37,328 bases of DNA, from assembly GCA_012519845.1 (NCBI GenBank), contig JAAYPK010000069.1:1-37328 (forward strand). The letters run 5' to 3'. Made by a program: the position numbers and the translations under genes. This document shows positions 24,278-34,454 of the stretch, piece by piece (positions within the stretch are counted from its first letter, which is position 1; each line of letters opens with the position of its first letter). Under the pieces are notes generated by a model. It was not told the DNA's origin. It saw nothing but the letters and a program-made list of their open reading frames with translations, and did no database searches. This stretch comes from Clostridiales bacterium (GTDB taxonomy: Bacteria; Bacillota; Clostridia; Clostridiales; Clostridiaceae).

Positions 24278-25159
24278 ATGACAAAAAGAGGGGTAGTCAT
24301 TTTAAATTATAATGATGCAGACACAGTATTTAATTTAATGGAAGTAATATCAAATTATAAAGCTATTGACCAAATAGTAATAGTTGATAATTGTTCTACA
24401 GATGATTCATATATAAGATTAAAAGAATTTGAAAGTGATAAATGTAAGGTTATTGAGTCAGATAAGAATGGTGGATATTCTTATGGAAATAATATAGGAC
24501 TTAAATATTTAGTAGAAGAATGTAAATGTGATTATTTATTTGTTGCTAATCCTGATGTTTCTTTTGAAGAAAATGTCATAGATAGAATCGTAGAATGTTT
24601 TGAAGAAAATAAGGAATATGCTGTACTTTCAGGAGTAATGACCAATGTTAATGGGGAAGTATTTAGAAATGCTTTTATTCCAATGCCTACATATAAAGAT
24701 GATATTCTAAATTGTACAATAATAACTAGATTAATAAATAAGCGAATACATAAAGCAAAAATAGATTATTCTAAGAAAATAATGAATGTTGATATTGTTC
24801 CAGGATCTTTCTTTTCAATAAGAGCAAATGTTCTAGTTGAAATTGGATATCTGGATGAAGGAACATTTCTTTTTTGCGAGGAAAGATTTCTTAGAGCTAG
24901 GTTAAATAGTAAAGGGTATTTGTCTGGAATAATAACTGATATAAGTTATTTACATCTACATTCAGTTTCCTTAAAGAAAAGCGTTAAGGAAATGCAAACA
25001 TTACGTTATTTACAGAAAGCACAGCTTCATTATCATACTAATTATACGAAAATAAAAGGATTTAAAATGGGATTTTTGAAATTTATGTTTAAATATGCTC
25101 AATTTGAAACATATATATTGCATCCAATAAAAACACTTGTTAGAAAAGTAGCTAATTAA
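24278..25159 (+). CDS. Glycosyltransferase family 2 (rhamnosyltransferase-like)
   Basis: The 293-residue GT-A protein has the start VVILNYNDADTVFNLMEVI, the nucleotide-binding IVIVDNCSTDDS, and NGGYSYGNNIGLKYL. The metal-site region YLFVANPDVSF has Asn-Pro-Asp in place of a strict DxD, typical of RfbF/WbbL-like GT2 proteins. The acceptor region carries FLFCEERFLRARL (~205). These are inverting enzymes that often add rhamnose to lipid-linked glycans. AAGGGGATG precedes the ATG. The sugar specificity is not proved by sequence. Confidence 0.83.
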   Translation: MTKRGVVILNYNDADTVFNLMEVISNYKAIDQIVIVDNCSTDDSYIRLKEFESDKCKVIESDKNGGYSYGNNIGLKYLVEECKCDYLFVANPDVSFEENVIDRIVECFEENKEYAVLSGVMTNVNGEVFRNAFIPMPTYKDDILNCTIITRLINKRIHKAKIDYSKKIMNVDIVPGSFFSIRANVLVEIGYLDEGTFLFCEERFLRARLNSKGYLSGIITDISYLHLHSVSLKKSVKEMQTLRYLQKAQLHYHTNYTKIKGFKMGFLKFMFKYAQFETYILHPIKTLVRKVAN

Positions 25160-25168
25160 GGGGGATAA

Positions 25169-26323
25169 ATGAAAGAAAGAAAGAATGTCGGAATAATAAC
25201 TTTTTTTAAATTTTATAATTATGGGTCATCATTACAAGCCTTTTCAACTGTAAAAATATTAAGTAGACTGGGGTATGATGGATCGGTTATTGATATTAAT
25301 AGTGGTAATAAAATATGTAAAATACTTATGTATATTAAATATATTATTAAATCTATTAGGTATCCATATTTAGTTAAAGCAATGTTTCAATTAAAAAAGG
25401 CAAATAAAATTGCAGATAATAGAATTAGTAAAGAAACAATAAGGAAATTTGATGAATTTACAGAGAAAGAGCTTAACGTGAAGAAATATACTTATTCAAG
25501 ATTAAGTAAAGTTGCTAAAACTGAAGAATATTGTAGATTTATTGCTGGAAGTGATCAAATTTGGTCTCCACAAAGGGCAATTATAAAAAAAGAATATTTT
25601 TTAAGATTTGCACCTAAAGCAAAGAGAATCGCATATGCTCCCAGTTTTGGAATAGATAAAATACCAGAATATAATAAAAAATGTATAAAAAAATATATTA
25701 ATGATTTTCTAAATATTTCTGTAAGGGAAGAGGAAGGTAAAAAAATATTAAAAGAATTAATTAATAAAGATGTTCCAGTAGTTTTAGATCCAACTTTGTT
25801 ATTAGATAAGGAAGAGTGGAATTCTATTATTAATAATGAGTCTTTAGAGGAAAATCAATATATTTTCTGTTATTTTTTAAGTACTCCATCTAATAAAGCA
25901 ATTGAATATATTAAAGAATATTTAAAAGAAAACAAATGTATTATTGTATATTTAATGAATAATTATAAATGGAATGATATTGGAGAAGCAAAGTATTATG
26001 ATGGAAATCCTTTAGATTTTGTTAAAGGAATTAAGGGGGCAAAAATGGTGTTTACAGACTCTTTCCATTCAGTTGCCTTTTCTTTAAATTTAAATAAATC
26101 ATTTTATGTATTTAAAAGGAATTATAATCATAAATTTGATCAATCATCGAGAATTACTTCTATTCTAGGGAAAGTTAAAGAGGAAGATAGATATATTTCT
26201 CAAGAGGATATAGAATGTAAAATTGAAAAAATAAATGATTTTGAAAGAATTAATAATATTTTACAAGAGGAAAGAGAAAAAAGTTTAAAATGGTTAAAAG
26301 ATAAATTGGATAGTGTTTATTAG
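25169..26323 (+). CDS. Polysaccharide pyruvyl transferase family protein 1
   Basis: The 384-residue protein begins VGIITFFKFYNYGSSLQAFST, the Gly/Ser N-terminal pattern of the family. It carries AGSDQIWSP (~128), VREEEG with DPTLLLDKEEW (~205), and the His-containing FTDSFHSVAFSL (~295). The family transfers pyruvate from phosphoenolpyruvate to sugar hydroxyls as ketals, adding negative charge to wall or exopolysaccharides; some members act on other substrates. It is the first of three family members in this operon, separated from the other two by ~6 kb. AGGGGGAT precedes the ATG. The target sugar is unknown. Confidence 0.85.
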   Translation: MKERKNVGIITFFKFYNYGSSLQAFSTVKILSRLGYDGSVIDINSGNKICKILMYIKYIIKSIRYPYLVKAMFQLKKANKIADNRISKETIRKFDEFTEKELNVKKYTYSRLSKVAKTEEYCRFIAGSDQIWSPQRAIIKKEYFLRFAPKAKRIAYAPSFGIDKIPEYNKKCIKKYINDFLNISVREEEGKKILKELINKDVPVVLDPTLLLDKEEWNSIINNESLEENQYIFCYFLSTPSNKAIEYIKEYLKENKCIIVYLMNNYKWNDIGEAKYYDGNPLDFVKGIKGAKMVFTDSFHSVAFSLNLNKSFYVFKRNYNHKFDQSSRITSILGKVKEEDRYISQEDIECKIEKINDFERINNILQEEREKSLKWLKDKLDSVY

Positions 26324-26334
26324 GGGGAAGTAAA

Positions 26335-27459
26335 ATGGAACCAATAAGAGTATTGCATGAAGTTACAAGAATGGATGCAGCTGGTCTTGAGACTTTATTA
26401 ATGAATATATATAGAAATATTGATAGGGAAAAAGTACAGTTCGATTTCATGCTTCATAGGGAACTTGGTGGATTTTATGATGATGAAATTTTAAAATTAG
26501 GAGGAAAAATCTATCCTGGATTACCCTTTAATCCATTAAAACATAATAAATATATGAATAGTATAAGTAAGTTGCTTGATGAACATAAAGAGGAATATAG
26601 GATTATTCATGCTCATAATGATTACAGTATGTTCACATTAAGATGTGCAAAGGAAATAGGAATACCAATTAGAATAGCACATTCTCACAATTCGAAACCT
26701 GTTTTCAATTTAAAGAAGGATATATTTAGAAGGTATAATAACAAGCATATAAAAGAATATTCTACTCATTTGTTTGCATGCTCAAGAATAGCAGCTGAAT
26801 GGGTTTATGGTAAAGAGGCATATAATAGAGGACAAGTTAAAATAATAAAAAATGGCATTGAGCCACAAAGGTTTATTTACAATGAAGAAAAAAGGAAAGA
26901 AATAAGAAAATCTCTTGGATTAAAAGATGAATTATTAATAGGACATATAGGAAGATTTGATAAACAAAAGAATCATAAATTTTTAATTGAAGTTTTTAAT
27001 GAAGTATGCAAAAAGAACCCTAATTCAAAACTTTTATTAATAGGTAAAGGTGATTTAGAGATAGAAATAAGGAAACAAGTACAGAACCTTGGAATATATG
27101 ATAAAGTTATTTTTTTAGGCGTAGTTTCCAATGTAAATGAATATTTACAAGCTATGGATGTGTTTCTATTTCCTTCATTATATGAAGGATTGGGAATTGT
27201 TGTGATTGAAGCTCAAGCTGCTGCTTTGAAATGTATAGTATCAAATGCAGTACCGAATGAGGCAATGATAACAGATTATATGCAAGTAGTACCATTAGCT
27301 GAATCAGCCGAGAATTGGGCAGAAATTCTTTTAAACACATGTAAGCCTTATATCAGATCAGATACAAGTAAACTAATTACAGAGTCTGGATTTAATATAA
27401 AAGCTGTGGCAAAGGAAATGGAACAATTTTATTTGGATTGTTTTATGAGGGTGAAGTAA
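26335..27459 (+). CDS. Glycosyltransferase family 4 (EpsF-like)
   Basis: The 374-residue GT-B protein begins IRVLHEVTRMDAAGLETLLMNIYR with FDFMLHRELGGFYDDEI and HAHNDYSMF. The C-terminal half has IGHIGRFDKQKNHKFLIEVF (~200) and the donor motif LYEGLGIVVIEAQAA (~280). The pattern matches the EpsF-like subgroup found in Bacillus and clostridial exopolysaccharide clusters. AGGGGGAAG precedes the ATG. Its stop overlaps the next start (TAATG), so the two are coupled. Confidence 0.85.
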   Translation: MEPIRVLHEVTRMDAAGLETLLMNIYRNIDREKVQFDFMLHRELGGFYDDEILKLGGKIYPGLPFNPLKHNKYMNSISKLLDEHKEEYRIIHAHNDYSMFTLRCAKEIGIPIRIAHSHNSKPVFNLKKDIFRRYNNKHIKEYSTHLFACSRIAAEWVYGKEAYNRGQVKIIKNGIEPQRFIYNEEKRKEIRKSLGLKDELLIGHIGRFDKQKNHKFLIEVFNEVCKKNPNSKLLLIGKGDLEIEIRKQVQNLGIYDKVIFLGVVSNVNEYLQAMDVFLFPSLYEGLGIVVIEAQAAALKCIVSNAVPNEAMITDYMQVVPLAESAENWAEILLNTCKPYIRSDTSKLITESGFNIKAVAKEMEQFYLDCFMRVK

Positions 27460-28724
27460 TGAGAGAAAGAGAAATAGATAAATATGCTATAGTTAAATTT
27501 CTTTTATGCATAGCTATGTTATTAATTCTAACAAATGGTGGAGGTGGTGCGGCTGAAAGCACCTATCTATATAATGTAGAGTTCAAATATGCATTAACAT
27601 TTATAGGTTTTTTAGAAATTTTAGCATTATTATTTGTGATGTTTATAAATAAAGAAATAAAAATAGATATAATTGTTATATTACTTTTTTTGAAGTTAAT
27701 TTTATTCACAGTACAATTAATATATAATCCTAACTCATTAGATAGTTTGAAGACATATTTAGCAGTAATTGAAGCATTAATTTTTTATATTATTTTTATT
27801 TCTGTTCCTAAAGAATATATGAACAGATTTGCAATTAATTTCGTAGAAATATTGCTTATTGTTATTTCATTACAAACAATGTATATTACACTAAAACTTA
27901 ATTTTTCCGGAATAGAGTTTTGGAGAATAAAGGACTATATTTCAATACCTATCGGACGATCTAATAATATAGCGAGTTATATTGTAATGATAATTGCTTT
28001 TGTTATTTGCAATGAGGAAAACAAGATAAAAAGGAATTTGTTAATCATAATTTCTTTAATAGGTATATTATTTACTACATCAAAGTCAGCTATAGTTGTT
28101 TATGCAATAGTTTTAATAACTGAATTTTTTAGTTTTAAAAATTTAAAAAGTGATAGAAAAAAAATTTTTGTAGGAATTTTAATTGCAATTGTATTCTACA
28201 GTATAGTAAAAATATTAATGGATATATTTCCAGATTTTTTTGAACAATATAAATTAATGTATGATCGCCTTTTATCTGGTACAGAAAGTGGAACGGAAAT
28301 GGCCTTTAATGGAAGATTTGATATATATAAAGTTGCCATTGAAGAAATCAAAAATAATTTTTTCTTAGGAGTAGGATTGAATTATCCATCAATAGTAATT
28401 GGGACATTAGCACATAATATTATTTTAGATGCATTTTTAAGAGCAGGTGTTTTTAATGTTATATTGATGATGGCATATTTTGGAGTTATCGCATTTAATT
28501 TGTGGAAATTTAGGAAAGTCAATAACATTATTAGAGGAACTGGTAAAATGTTATTCTTTGTTTTGTTACAAAGTCTTTGGGAACCCAATATAGGTGGATT
28601 TATGTATGACTTTACTTTGTGGATGCTAATAGGACTTGGAGTAAGAAATATTTATGAAACAAAGATTAATCAGGATGTAATAATAATGGATAATAGGGAA
28701 AAGGGTGTTGCTAATGAAAATTAA
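27459..28724 (+). CDS. wzy: Wzy-like polysaccharide polymerase (O-antigen ligase/polymerase superfamily)
   Basis: The 421-residue polytopic protein has about ten to twelve helices and an outer loop near residues 270-330 holding FNGRFDIYKVAIEEI and FFLGVGLNYPSIVIGTLAHNIILDAFLRAGV. The His-Asn pair resembles the catalytic-loop motif of Wzy_C proteins. In an operon with a flippase and glycosyltransferases this is the expected repeat-unit polymerase, acting on the outer face of the membrane. ATG 27459 is chosen over TTG 27438 because GAGGGTGA at 27447-27454 is well spaced from it and it overlaps the previous stop. The N-terminus has an unusual GGGGAAES stretch after the first helix. Confidence 0.78.
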   Translation: MREREIDKYAIVKFLLCIAMLLILTNGGGGAAESTYLYNVEFKYALTFIGFLEILALLFVMFINKEIKIDIIVILLFLKLILFTVQLIYNPNSLDSLKTYLAVIEALIFYIIFISVPKEYMNRFAINFVEILLIVISLQTMYITLKLNFSGIEFWRIKDYISIPIGRSNNIASYIVMIIAFVICNEENKIKRNLLIIISLIGILFTTSKSAIVVYAIVLITEFFSFKNLKSDRKKIFVGILIAIVFYSIVKILMDIFPDFFEQYKLMYDRLLSGTESGTEMAFNGRFDIYKVAIEEIKNNFFLGVGLNYPSIVIGTLAHNIILDAFLRAGVFNVILMMAYFGVIAFNLWKFRKVNNIIRGTGKMLFFVLLQSLWEPNIGGFMYDFTLWMLIGLGVRNIYETKINQDVIIMDNREKGVANEN

Positions 28725-29763
28725 TATTTTAATTCCATTTACTTTTTTAACTGGTGGAATAAGAGTAGTTTTTTTGTATGCAAATTATCTAACTTCGAAA
28801 GGACATGAGGTAGTTTGCTATGTACCAATGAAAGCATATAAATTTTCCAATAAACCAATATTAAAAGTAGTAAAATCTTCACTAGGGAATGTTTTAAAGA
28901 GAGGATCAAAAGTTAATTGGTTTAATTGTAATTTTAAAATTAAACTTGTGCCTGTTATAAGTAATACTTTTGTAAGAGATGCTGATATATCAATAGCAAC
29001 TGCTTGGCCTACAGCCTATGATTTAAATATGTTTAAAGAGAGCAAAGGGAAAAAGGTATATTTTGTTCAAGATTATGAGACTTGGAGTGGGGACAAAAAA
29101 GAAGTTGAGGATACCTATAGATTTTCCTTAAATAAAGTTGTAATTACAAAAGAATTACAAAAAAAGATGTTGGAAAATTTCAAGGAAGAATCTCATTTAG
29201 TTTACAATGGATTAGATAGCAATGAATTTATAAGTGGAAAAAAGATAAGTAATGAAAATATAAAAATATTAATGCTTTATAACAGAGCTTCTAATAAAGG
29301 TACGATTGAAGGAATTGATGTATTAAAGAGAATTAAAGAAAAACACAAGAATGTTCATATTAGATTATTTGGCTTTAAAAAAGGTAATAATATTCCAAGT
29401 GATTTTGAATTTTTTGAAAATCCAGAAAGAAAGGATTTAATTAATTTATATAGAGAGTCAGATATATATGTTTTTCCAAGTAAAAAAGAAGCTTGGGGAT
29501 TACCAGTAATGGAAGCTATGGCTAATAAATGTGCTATAGTTGGAAATAATGTTGGATGTGTAAAAGAATTGTGCACTAATGGTGAAAATGCACTAACTGT
29601 TGACAATTTAGATTATAAAGTGATGGAAGAAAAAATAGAAGAGTTATTTAATAATAGAGAATTATTAATTAAAATTCAAAATGGGGGATATGAATTAGCT
29701 AAAGATTTTAAATGGGAGAACTCCTTTAAGAAGTTTGAAGGCTACTTAAAAAGTTTAATTTAA
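28714..29763 (+). CDS. Glycosyltransferase family 4
   Basis: The 349-residue GT-B protein begins MKINILIPFTFLTGGIRVVFLYANYL, with the GGIR motif common in GT4 proteins that recognise large acceptors. It also has VYFVQDYETWSGD, MLYNRASNKGTIEG (~185) and the donor motif SKKEAWGLPVMEAMANKCA (~262). I use ATG 28714 because AAAAGGGTG ends 7 nt upstream; GTG 28705 and TTG 28708 are in frame but have no better site. It overlaps the end of the polymerase gene by 11 nt. Its specificity is unknown. Confidence 0.82.
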   Translation: MKINILIPFTFLTGGIRVVFLYANYLTSKGHEVVCYVPMKAYKFSNKPILKVVKSSLGNVLKRGSKVNWFNCNFKIKLVPVISNTFVRDADISIATAWPTAYDLNMFKESKGKKVYFVQDYETWSGDKKEVEDTYRFSLNKVVITKELQKKMLENFKEESHLVYNGLDSNEFISGKKISNENIKILMLYNRASNKGTIEGIDVLKRIKEKHKNVHIRLFGFKKGNNIPSDFEFFENPERKDLINLYRESDIYVFPSKKEAWGLPVMEAMANKCAIVGNNVGCVKELCTNGENALTVDNLDYKVMEEKIEELFNNRELLIKIQNGGYELAKDFKWENSFKKFEGYLKSLI

Positions 29764-29784
29764 TTCACTAAAAAGGGGGATAAA

Positions 29785-30750
29785 ATGGACAAACCAATTT
29801 TAAGTATTATAGTACCGGTATATAATGTGGAAAAATTTATTAAAGAGTGTATAGAATCTTTAATTAAGCAAAGTCTAAAGTCTGTTGAAATAATAGTAGT
29901 TGATGATGGATCATTAGACAATAGCATTAATATAGTTAATAGCTTTAGCTGTGAAAAAATTAAGGTAATACATAAGGAAAATGGAGGTTTATCCTCAGCA
30001 AGAAATGCAGGGATTAAGGTTGCAACAGGGAAGTATATTGCTTTTGTTGATAGTGATGACTTTATTTCAAGTAGTACTGCTTATGAAGATATAGTAAACT
30101 TATTAGAAAAAAATAATGGGGATATAGCAGTTGGAAAGGGTTCATGGTATTATAATGAAAATAAAATTATACCAATGAATAAAGACAACAGTATTTTTAT
30201 GAAGGAACAGCTTTCAAATGAAGAATATTTAATAGAATCTATAAAGCAAAAACGTATATTTGTACCAGTTTGGCTTAATGTTGTCAAAGCAAGTCTTATT
30301 ATAGATAATGAATTATATTTTACAGAGGGAATTTTACATGAAGATGAATTGTTTTCGCCACAATTATTTTTAAAAGCTAAAAAGGTGATTTTATATAATA
30401 AGGAATTTTACATGTATAGACAAAGAGAAGGGTCTATAATGAATTCTAAAAATAATAGAAGTAAAAGATTACAGGATTCAATATATATATGTGAAGAATT
30501 AAGTAAAGTAAGTAGAACTATAGAAAATCACGAATTAAAAGAAGAATATAAAAATTATATAGCTTATCTTGGATTATGCTCAATATATAATGTTAAAGGA
30601 AAAATACCTAAAGTAATTAAAGCTTTAATAAAAGAAAATAGTTCAAGAAAGTCCTTGAGAAGAAGTGCATTTTTCTTGAATATAAATGAAAATTTATATT
30701 ATGGATATGAATTTATTAAAAGAAAGCTTTGGAAATATGTAAATAAATAA
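29785..30750 (+). CDS. Glycosyltransferase family 2 (EpsJ-like)
   Basis: The 321-residue GT-A protein is a textbook GT2: LSIIVPVYNVEKFIKECIESL at the N-terminus, IIVVDDGSLDNS, NGGLSSARNAGIKVATGKYIAFVDSDDF with the metal-binding Asp-Ser-Asp (~90), and LHEDELFSPQLFLKA (~190) holding the likely catalytic base region ED. The C-terminal ~100 residues are basic and helical, possibly for membrane contact. AAGGGGGAT precedes the ATG. It belongs to the large class that adds hexose or N-acetylhexosamine to polysaccharide repeats. Confidence 0.87.
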   Translation: MDKPILSIIVPVYNVEKFIKECIESLIKQSLKSVEIIVVDDGSLDNSINIVNSFSCEKIKVIHKENGGLSSARNAGIKVATGKYIAFVDSDDFISSSTAYEDIVNLLEKNNGDIAVGKGSWYYNENKIIPMNKDNSIFMKEQLSNEEYLIESIKQKRIFVPVWLNVVKASLIIDNELYFTEGILHEDELFSPQLFLKAKKVILYNKEFYMYRQREGSIMNSKNNRSKRLQDSIYICEELSKVSRTIENHELKEEYKNYIAYLGLCSIYNVKGKIPKVIKALIKENSSRKSLRRSAFFLNINENLYYGYEFIKRKLWKYVNK

Positions 30751-30761
30751 GGAGAAGAAAT

Positions 30762-32291
30762 ATGAAAAAGAACAGGATGCTAATTAATTTAATTGCTAGT
30801 ATAGTTTCTCTTCTTATTAATATGGGAATTAGTTTTTTTCTAACTCCTTTTATAGTAAATAAAATTGGAAAAGAAGCTAATGGATTTATACAATTAGCTA
30901 ATAATTTTGTAAGCTATGCTACAATTATTACTGTAGCATTAAATTCAGTTGCAGGTAGATTTATTACAATAAAAATTCATGAAAAAGATGAGGACGGAGC
31001 TAATGTATATTTTAATTCGGTAGTTGTTGCCAATACAATTATTTCAGTATTTTTAAGTTTAATATCAATATTTGTAATAATTTATCTTGACAGAATACTG
31101 CAAATTTCAGATTATTTATTAGTTGACGTAAAGATAACCTTTGCAATTGTATTTATTAATTTTATATTATCTGTAATGACATCAGTTTTTAACGTAGCAA
31201 CCTTTGTTAGAAATAGATTAGATTTATCTTCATTAAGAGATATAGAAGGGAATTTTATAAGAGTATTAGCCTTAATTATCTTGTTTTATTTCTTAGAACC
31301 AAAGGTATTTTATGTAAGCATAGCAATATTGTTAATGAAAATTTTTACTGCTACTAAAAATTTTCAATATTTAAAGCGACTTGTACCTGAGATTAAATTT
31401 AATTTTAAAAAAGCTAGTATTAAAGCCATAAAAGAAATGGTTTCTCTTGGAATTTGGAATAGTATTCATAATTTAAGTACAGCTTTGTTAACAGGTCTAG
31501 ATGTTTTTATTGCAAATATTTTTATTAGCTCAGAGGCAATGGGGACTATGTCGGTTGCTAAGGCAATACCAACAGTATTTACAACATTTTTATCTACAAT
31601 AGGAGGAGTTTATATTCCAAAATTCACAATATTATTTGCAGAAGGAAAAAGAAGGGAATTGATTGATGAAATTATGACATCAATTAAAGTACTTGGCTTA
31701 ATAGCAACAGTTCCTTTAGTTGGATTTACAGTATTTGGTACAGAGTTTTATACATTATGGCTACCTAAAGAATCTATGGAGACAATAAAGCAAATACAGA
31801 TTTTGTCAATACTTGAAATAGGCCCTAGGTTTGTGAGCCTTTTTATATATACCGTTAATAATGTATTCACAATAACTAAAAATGTTAAAATCCCTGTATT
31901 AGTAACTTTATCAATAAGTATTTTAAGCACTATAGTTGTTATTATATTACTTAATACAACTAATTTAGGCGTTTATGCTATAGCAGGAGTAAGTTCAATT
32001 TTCTTGATATTGAGAGTTATTATTTTTGTACCAACATATGCTGCCTATTCGTTAAAAGAGAAATTAACAATTTTTTATAGACCTATGTTAAGAGGATTGT
32101 TTTCTTTTGTTATAGTAACATTATTATTTATTTTTATCAGAAGTTTTATAGTAATAAATTCATGGGGAGATTTATTCTTAGTTGCATTTTTTGTTGGAGC
32201 ATTAGGATATATAGTTAATACTTTTTGCATTTTAAATAAATCAGATCGAAAAAAAATAATAGGTAGTATAAAAGCAAAATTAATAAAATGA
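30762..32291 (+). CDS. wzx: Wzx-type oligosaccharide flippase
   Basis: The 509-residue protein has about 12-14 membrane helices and the MATE/PST (MOP superfamily) pattern: ASIVSLLINMGISFFLTPFIVNKIGKEANGF at the N-terminus, SLGIWNSIHNLSTALLTGLDVFIANIF (~225-250) in the second half, and paired helices to the end. It should flip the lipid-linked repeat unit across the membrane. Position and length fit the Wzx of a Wzx/Wzy pathway. A TAAGGAGAAG site precedes the ATG, and its TGA overlaps a possible ATG of the next frame. Confidence 0.85.
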   Translation: MKKNRMLINLIASIVSLLINMGISFFLTPFIVNKIGKEANGFIQLANNFVSYATIITVALNSVAGRFITIKIHEKDEDGANVYFNSVVVANTIISVFLSLISIFVIIYLDRILQISDYLLVDVKITFAIVFINFILSVMTSVFNVATFVRNRLDLSSLRDIEGNFIRVLALIILFYFLEPKVFYVSIAILLMKIFTATKNFQYLKRLVPEIKFNFKKASIKAIKEMVSLGIWNSIHNLSTALLTGLDVFIANIFISSEAMGTMSVAKAIPTVFTTFLSTIGGVYIPKFTILFAEGKRRELIDEIMTSIKVLGLIATVPLVGFTVFGTEFYTLWLPKESMETIKQIQILSILEIGPRFVSLFIYTVNNVFTITKNVKIPVLVTLSISILSTIVVIILLNTTNLGVYAIAGVSSIFLILRVIIFVPTYAAYSLKEKLTIFYRPMLRGLFSFVIVTLLFIFIRSFIVINSWGDLFLVAFFVGALGYIVNTFCILNKSDRKKIIGSIKAKLIK

Positions 32292-32305
32292 AAAGGGGAA
32301 AAATA

Positions 32306-33346
32306 ATGAAAATTGGAGTAGTTACTGTACATGATTCGGCAAATTTCGGATCATTCTTACAAGCGTTTGGATTAAAAGAAACATTAGAAAAAATGGGACA
32401 TGATGTTTATTTTATTAAAACAAGAAGTAGAAAAAAAGTTTACAAATTATTTTTAGGAAATAGTAAAAATATTAAGAAATATTTTTATAATAAAAAAAAA
32501 TATAAAATATTCATGAAAGAAATAGAAGAATTTAAAGAAATTGAATTACTAAAGCTTAAAGAAAATCCTAAACTTGTGGATTTATTAATAATAGGTAGTG
32601 ATGAATTATGGAATGTAGACACACCTGTTTTTAGAAATGAATTTTTCTATGGAATATCAATTAATACTAAAAGAAAAATAGCATATGCTATAAGTAGTGG
32701 TAGTGCTACTTATGAGAAGTTAATGGAGTATCCAAATCTAGTTAAAGGGATAAAGGAAATAGATAAAATATTTGTAAGGGATAAATTAACAGGAGATAAT
32801 GTAAGGAGAATAACTGGAATTAATCCTGAGTTCACCTGTGATCCTACTTTTTTAGTAGATGTTTCAGAATTTAAAAAGAAGTATAGTAATCCAATAAAAG
32901 ATAAATATTTACTTATATACTCATATACTTATTCAAAAAAGCAAAAAGAATATATTGTTAGGTATGCAAGAGAAAATGATTTAAAAATAGTTTCTACAGG
33001 TCTATATTCATCATGGTGTGATAAAAATATAAATTGTTCTCCTTTAGAATTTTCAGAAGTTATTTGTGGTGCTGAGGCTGTTGTTACGTCAACTTTTCAT
33101 GGAACAATTTTCAGTATACTAAACAAAAAGCAATTTGTAACATTTAGTGGAAGGCAAAAAGTTAAAGATGTTTTAGAAAAAACTAATTTAAGTGATGCGA
33201 TATTTAATGAAAATGATTCATATGAAAATTTTAAGCTACAATTTGATAAGAAGCTTGATTTTAATGAAGCTCATAATAGGATTTTATCTATGAGAGAAGA
33301 ATCAATAGAGAAATTAAGAAAAGAGTTATGCAAGGAGGAGAATTAA
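32306..33346 (+). CDS. Polysaccharide pyruvyl transferase family protein 2
   Basis: The 346-residue protein begins MKIGVVTVHDSANFGSFLQAFGLKETLEKMGHDV and has IIGSDELWN (~97), VRDKLTGDNVRR, a DPTFLVD (~178), and the His-containing TSTFHGTIFS (~261). ATG 32306 is preferred over ATG 32288 because AAGGGG at 32293-32298 lies between them and is 7 nt from 32306. It is followed by a clear paralogue, so a tandem duplication is likely. The target sugar is unknown; family membership is secure. Confidence 0.85.
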   Translation: MKIGVVTVHDSANFGSFLQAFGLKETLEKMGHDVYFIKTRSRKKVYKLFLGNSKNIKKYFYNKKKYKIFMKEIEEFKEIELLKLKENPKLVDLLIIGSDELWNVDTPVFRNEFFYGISINTKRKIAYAISSGSATYEKLMEYPNLVKGIKEIDKIFVRDKLTGDNVRRITGINPEFTCDPTFLVDVSEFKKKYSNPIKDKYLLIYSYTYSKKQKEYIVRYARENDLKIVSTGLYSSWCDKNINCSPLEFSEVICGAEAVVTSTFHGTIFSILNKKQFVTFSGRQKVKDVLEKTNLSDAIFNENDSYENFKLQFDKKLDFNEAHNRILSMREESIEKLRKELCKEEN

Positions 33347-34437
33347 TGAAAATAGGAATACTATCAATGCAAAGAATTAAGAATTATGGCTCATTTTTGC
33401 AAGCTTATGGATTAAAGGGGATAATTGAATCACTTGGACATGAAGTTGTATTTGTTGATTATCAAATTGAAAAATGCATTGTAGACAGCAATGATAATAT
33501 AAATCCAGTACATAAAAAAATCATAAGAGAATTAAAATATATATTAAGAAGATTATATATTTATGTAAGACAAGGTAAAAACAAAGGGAAGAAATTAGAA
33601 GTAGAATATAATAATTATTTAAAGTTATTAGGTATTACAGATGAATATAAGTATAGAACAAAAGTAGACACTTTGGTAATTGGAAGTGATGAAGTCTTCA
33701 ATTGTTTACAAACTAATAAAGATGTAGGTTATTCAAAGGAATTATTTGGAGAAAACAATAAAGCAAAAAGGTTAATTTCTTATGCGGCTTCATGTGGGAC
33801 AACCACTATTGAAGGTTTAGAAAAATATAAAATTAAAGAAGAAGTAAGTAGTTTATTAAGGAAATTCGATGCAATATCTGTGAGAGATAATAATACAGGT
33901 AAAGTAGTTAAAGAATTAACAGGAAAAGAGCCTTACTATAATTTGGATCCAGTATTTATGTATAATTATGATGAATTGATTCCTAAATCAATAGATTTAA
34001 AAGATTATGTTGTTGTTTATGCATATTCAAATAGAATTACTTTAGAAGAAGGAAAATACATAAGAGATTTTGCTAAGAAACATAATAAAAAGTTAGTATG
34101 TATAGGTGCAGAGCAAAAATGTTGTGAAATATGTTTAAAAGCGAATCCATTTGAACTTTTAGCTTATATAAAAAATGCAGACTATGTAATTACTGATACG
34201 TTCCATGGTAGTGTTTTTTCTATAAAGTATAATAAATTATTTGCAACCATTATAAGAAATAGTAACAAACAAAAATTATCAGACTTATTAAATAGATTTG
34301 ATTTATCTTCTAGAGAAGTAAGTGATATGAATAAACTTGAGGATGTTCTTGTTAGTGACATTAAATATGATAAGGTAAACGAATTTTTAGATAAAGAGAT
34401 TAACAAAACTATTAAATATCTTAAGGAAAATCTATAA
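33346..34437 (+). CDS. Polysaccharide pyruvyl transferase family protein 3
   Basis: The 363-residue protein is a paralogue of the preceding gene product (MKIGILSMQRIKNYGSFLQAYGLKGIIESLGHEV). It has VIGSDEVFN (~111), VRDNNTGKVVKELTG, LDPVFMY (~200) and ITDTFHGSVFS (~283). ATG 33346 sits on the previous stop (TAATG) with AAGGAGGAG just upstream; ATG 33328 is in frame but upstream of that site. The FrhB-like gene follows at once. Either this protein or its tandem copy could modify a second position or have drifted in function. Confidence 0.84.
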   Translation: MKIGILSMQRIKNYGSFLQAYGLKGIIESLGHEVVFVDYQIEKCIVDSNDNINPVHKKIIRELKYILRRLYIYVRQGKNKGKKLEVEYNNYLKLLGITDEYKYRTKVDTLVIGSDEVFNCLQTNKDVGYSKELFGENNKAKRLISYAASCGTTTIEGLEKYKIKEEVSSLLRKFDAISVRDNNTGKVVKELTGKEPYYNLDPVFMYNYDELIPKSIDLKDYVVVYAYSNRITLEEGKYIRDFAKKHNKKLVCIGAEQKCCEICLKANPFELLAYIKNADYVITDTFHGSVFSIKYNKLFATIIRNSNKQKLSDLLNRFDLSSREVSDMNKLEDVLVSDIKYDKVNEFLDKEINKTIKYLKENL

Positions 34438-34454
34438 TTTTGGAGGAGAGTAAG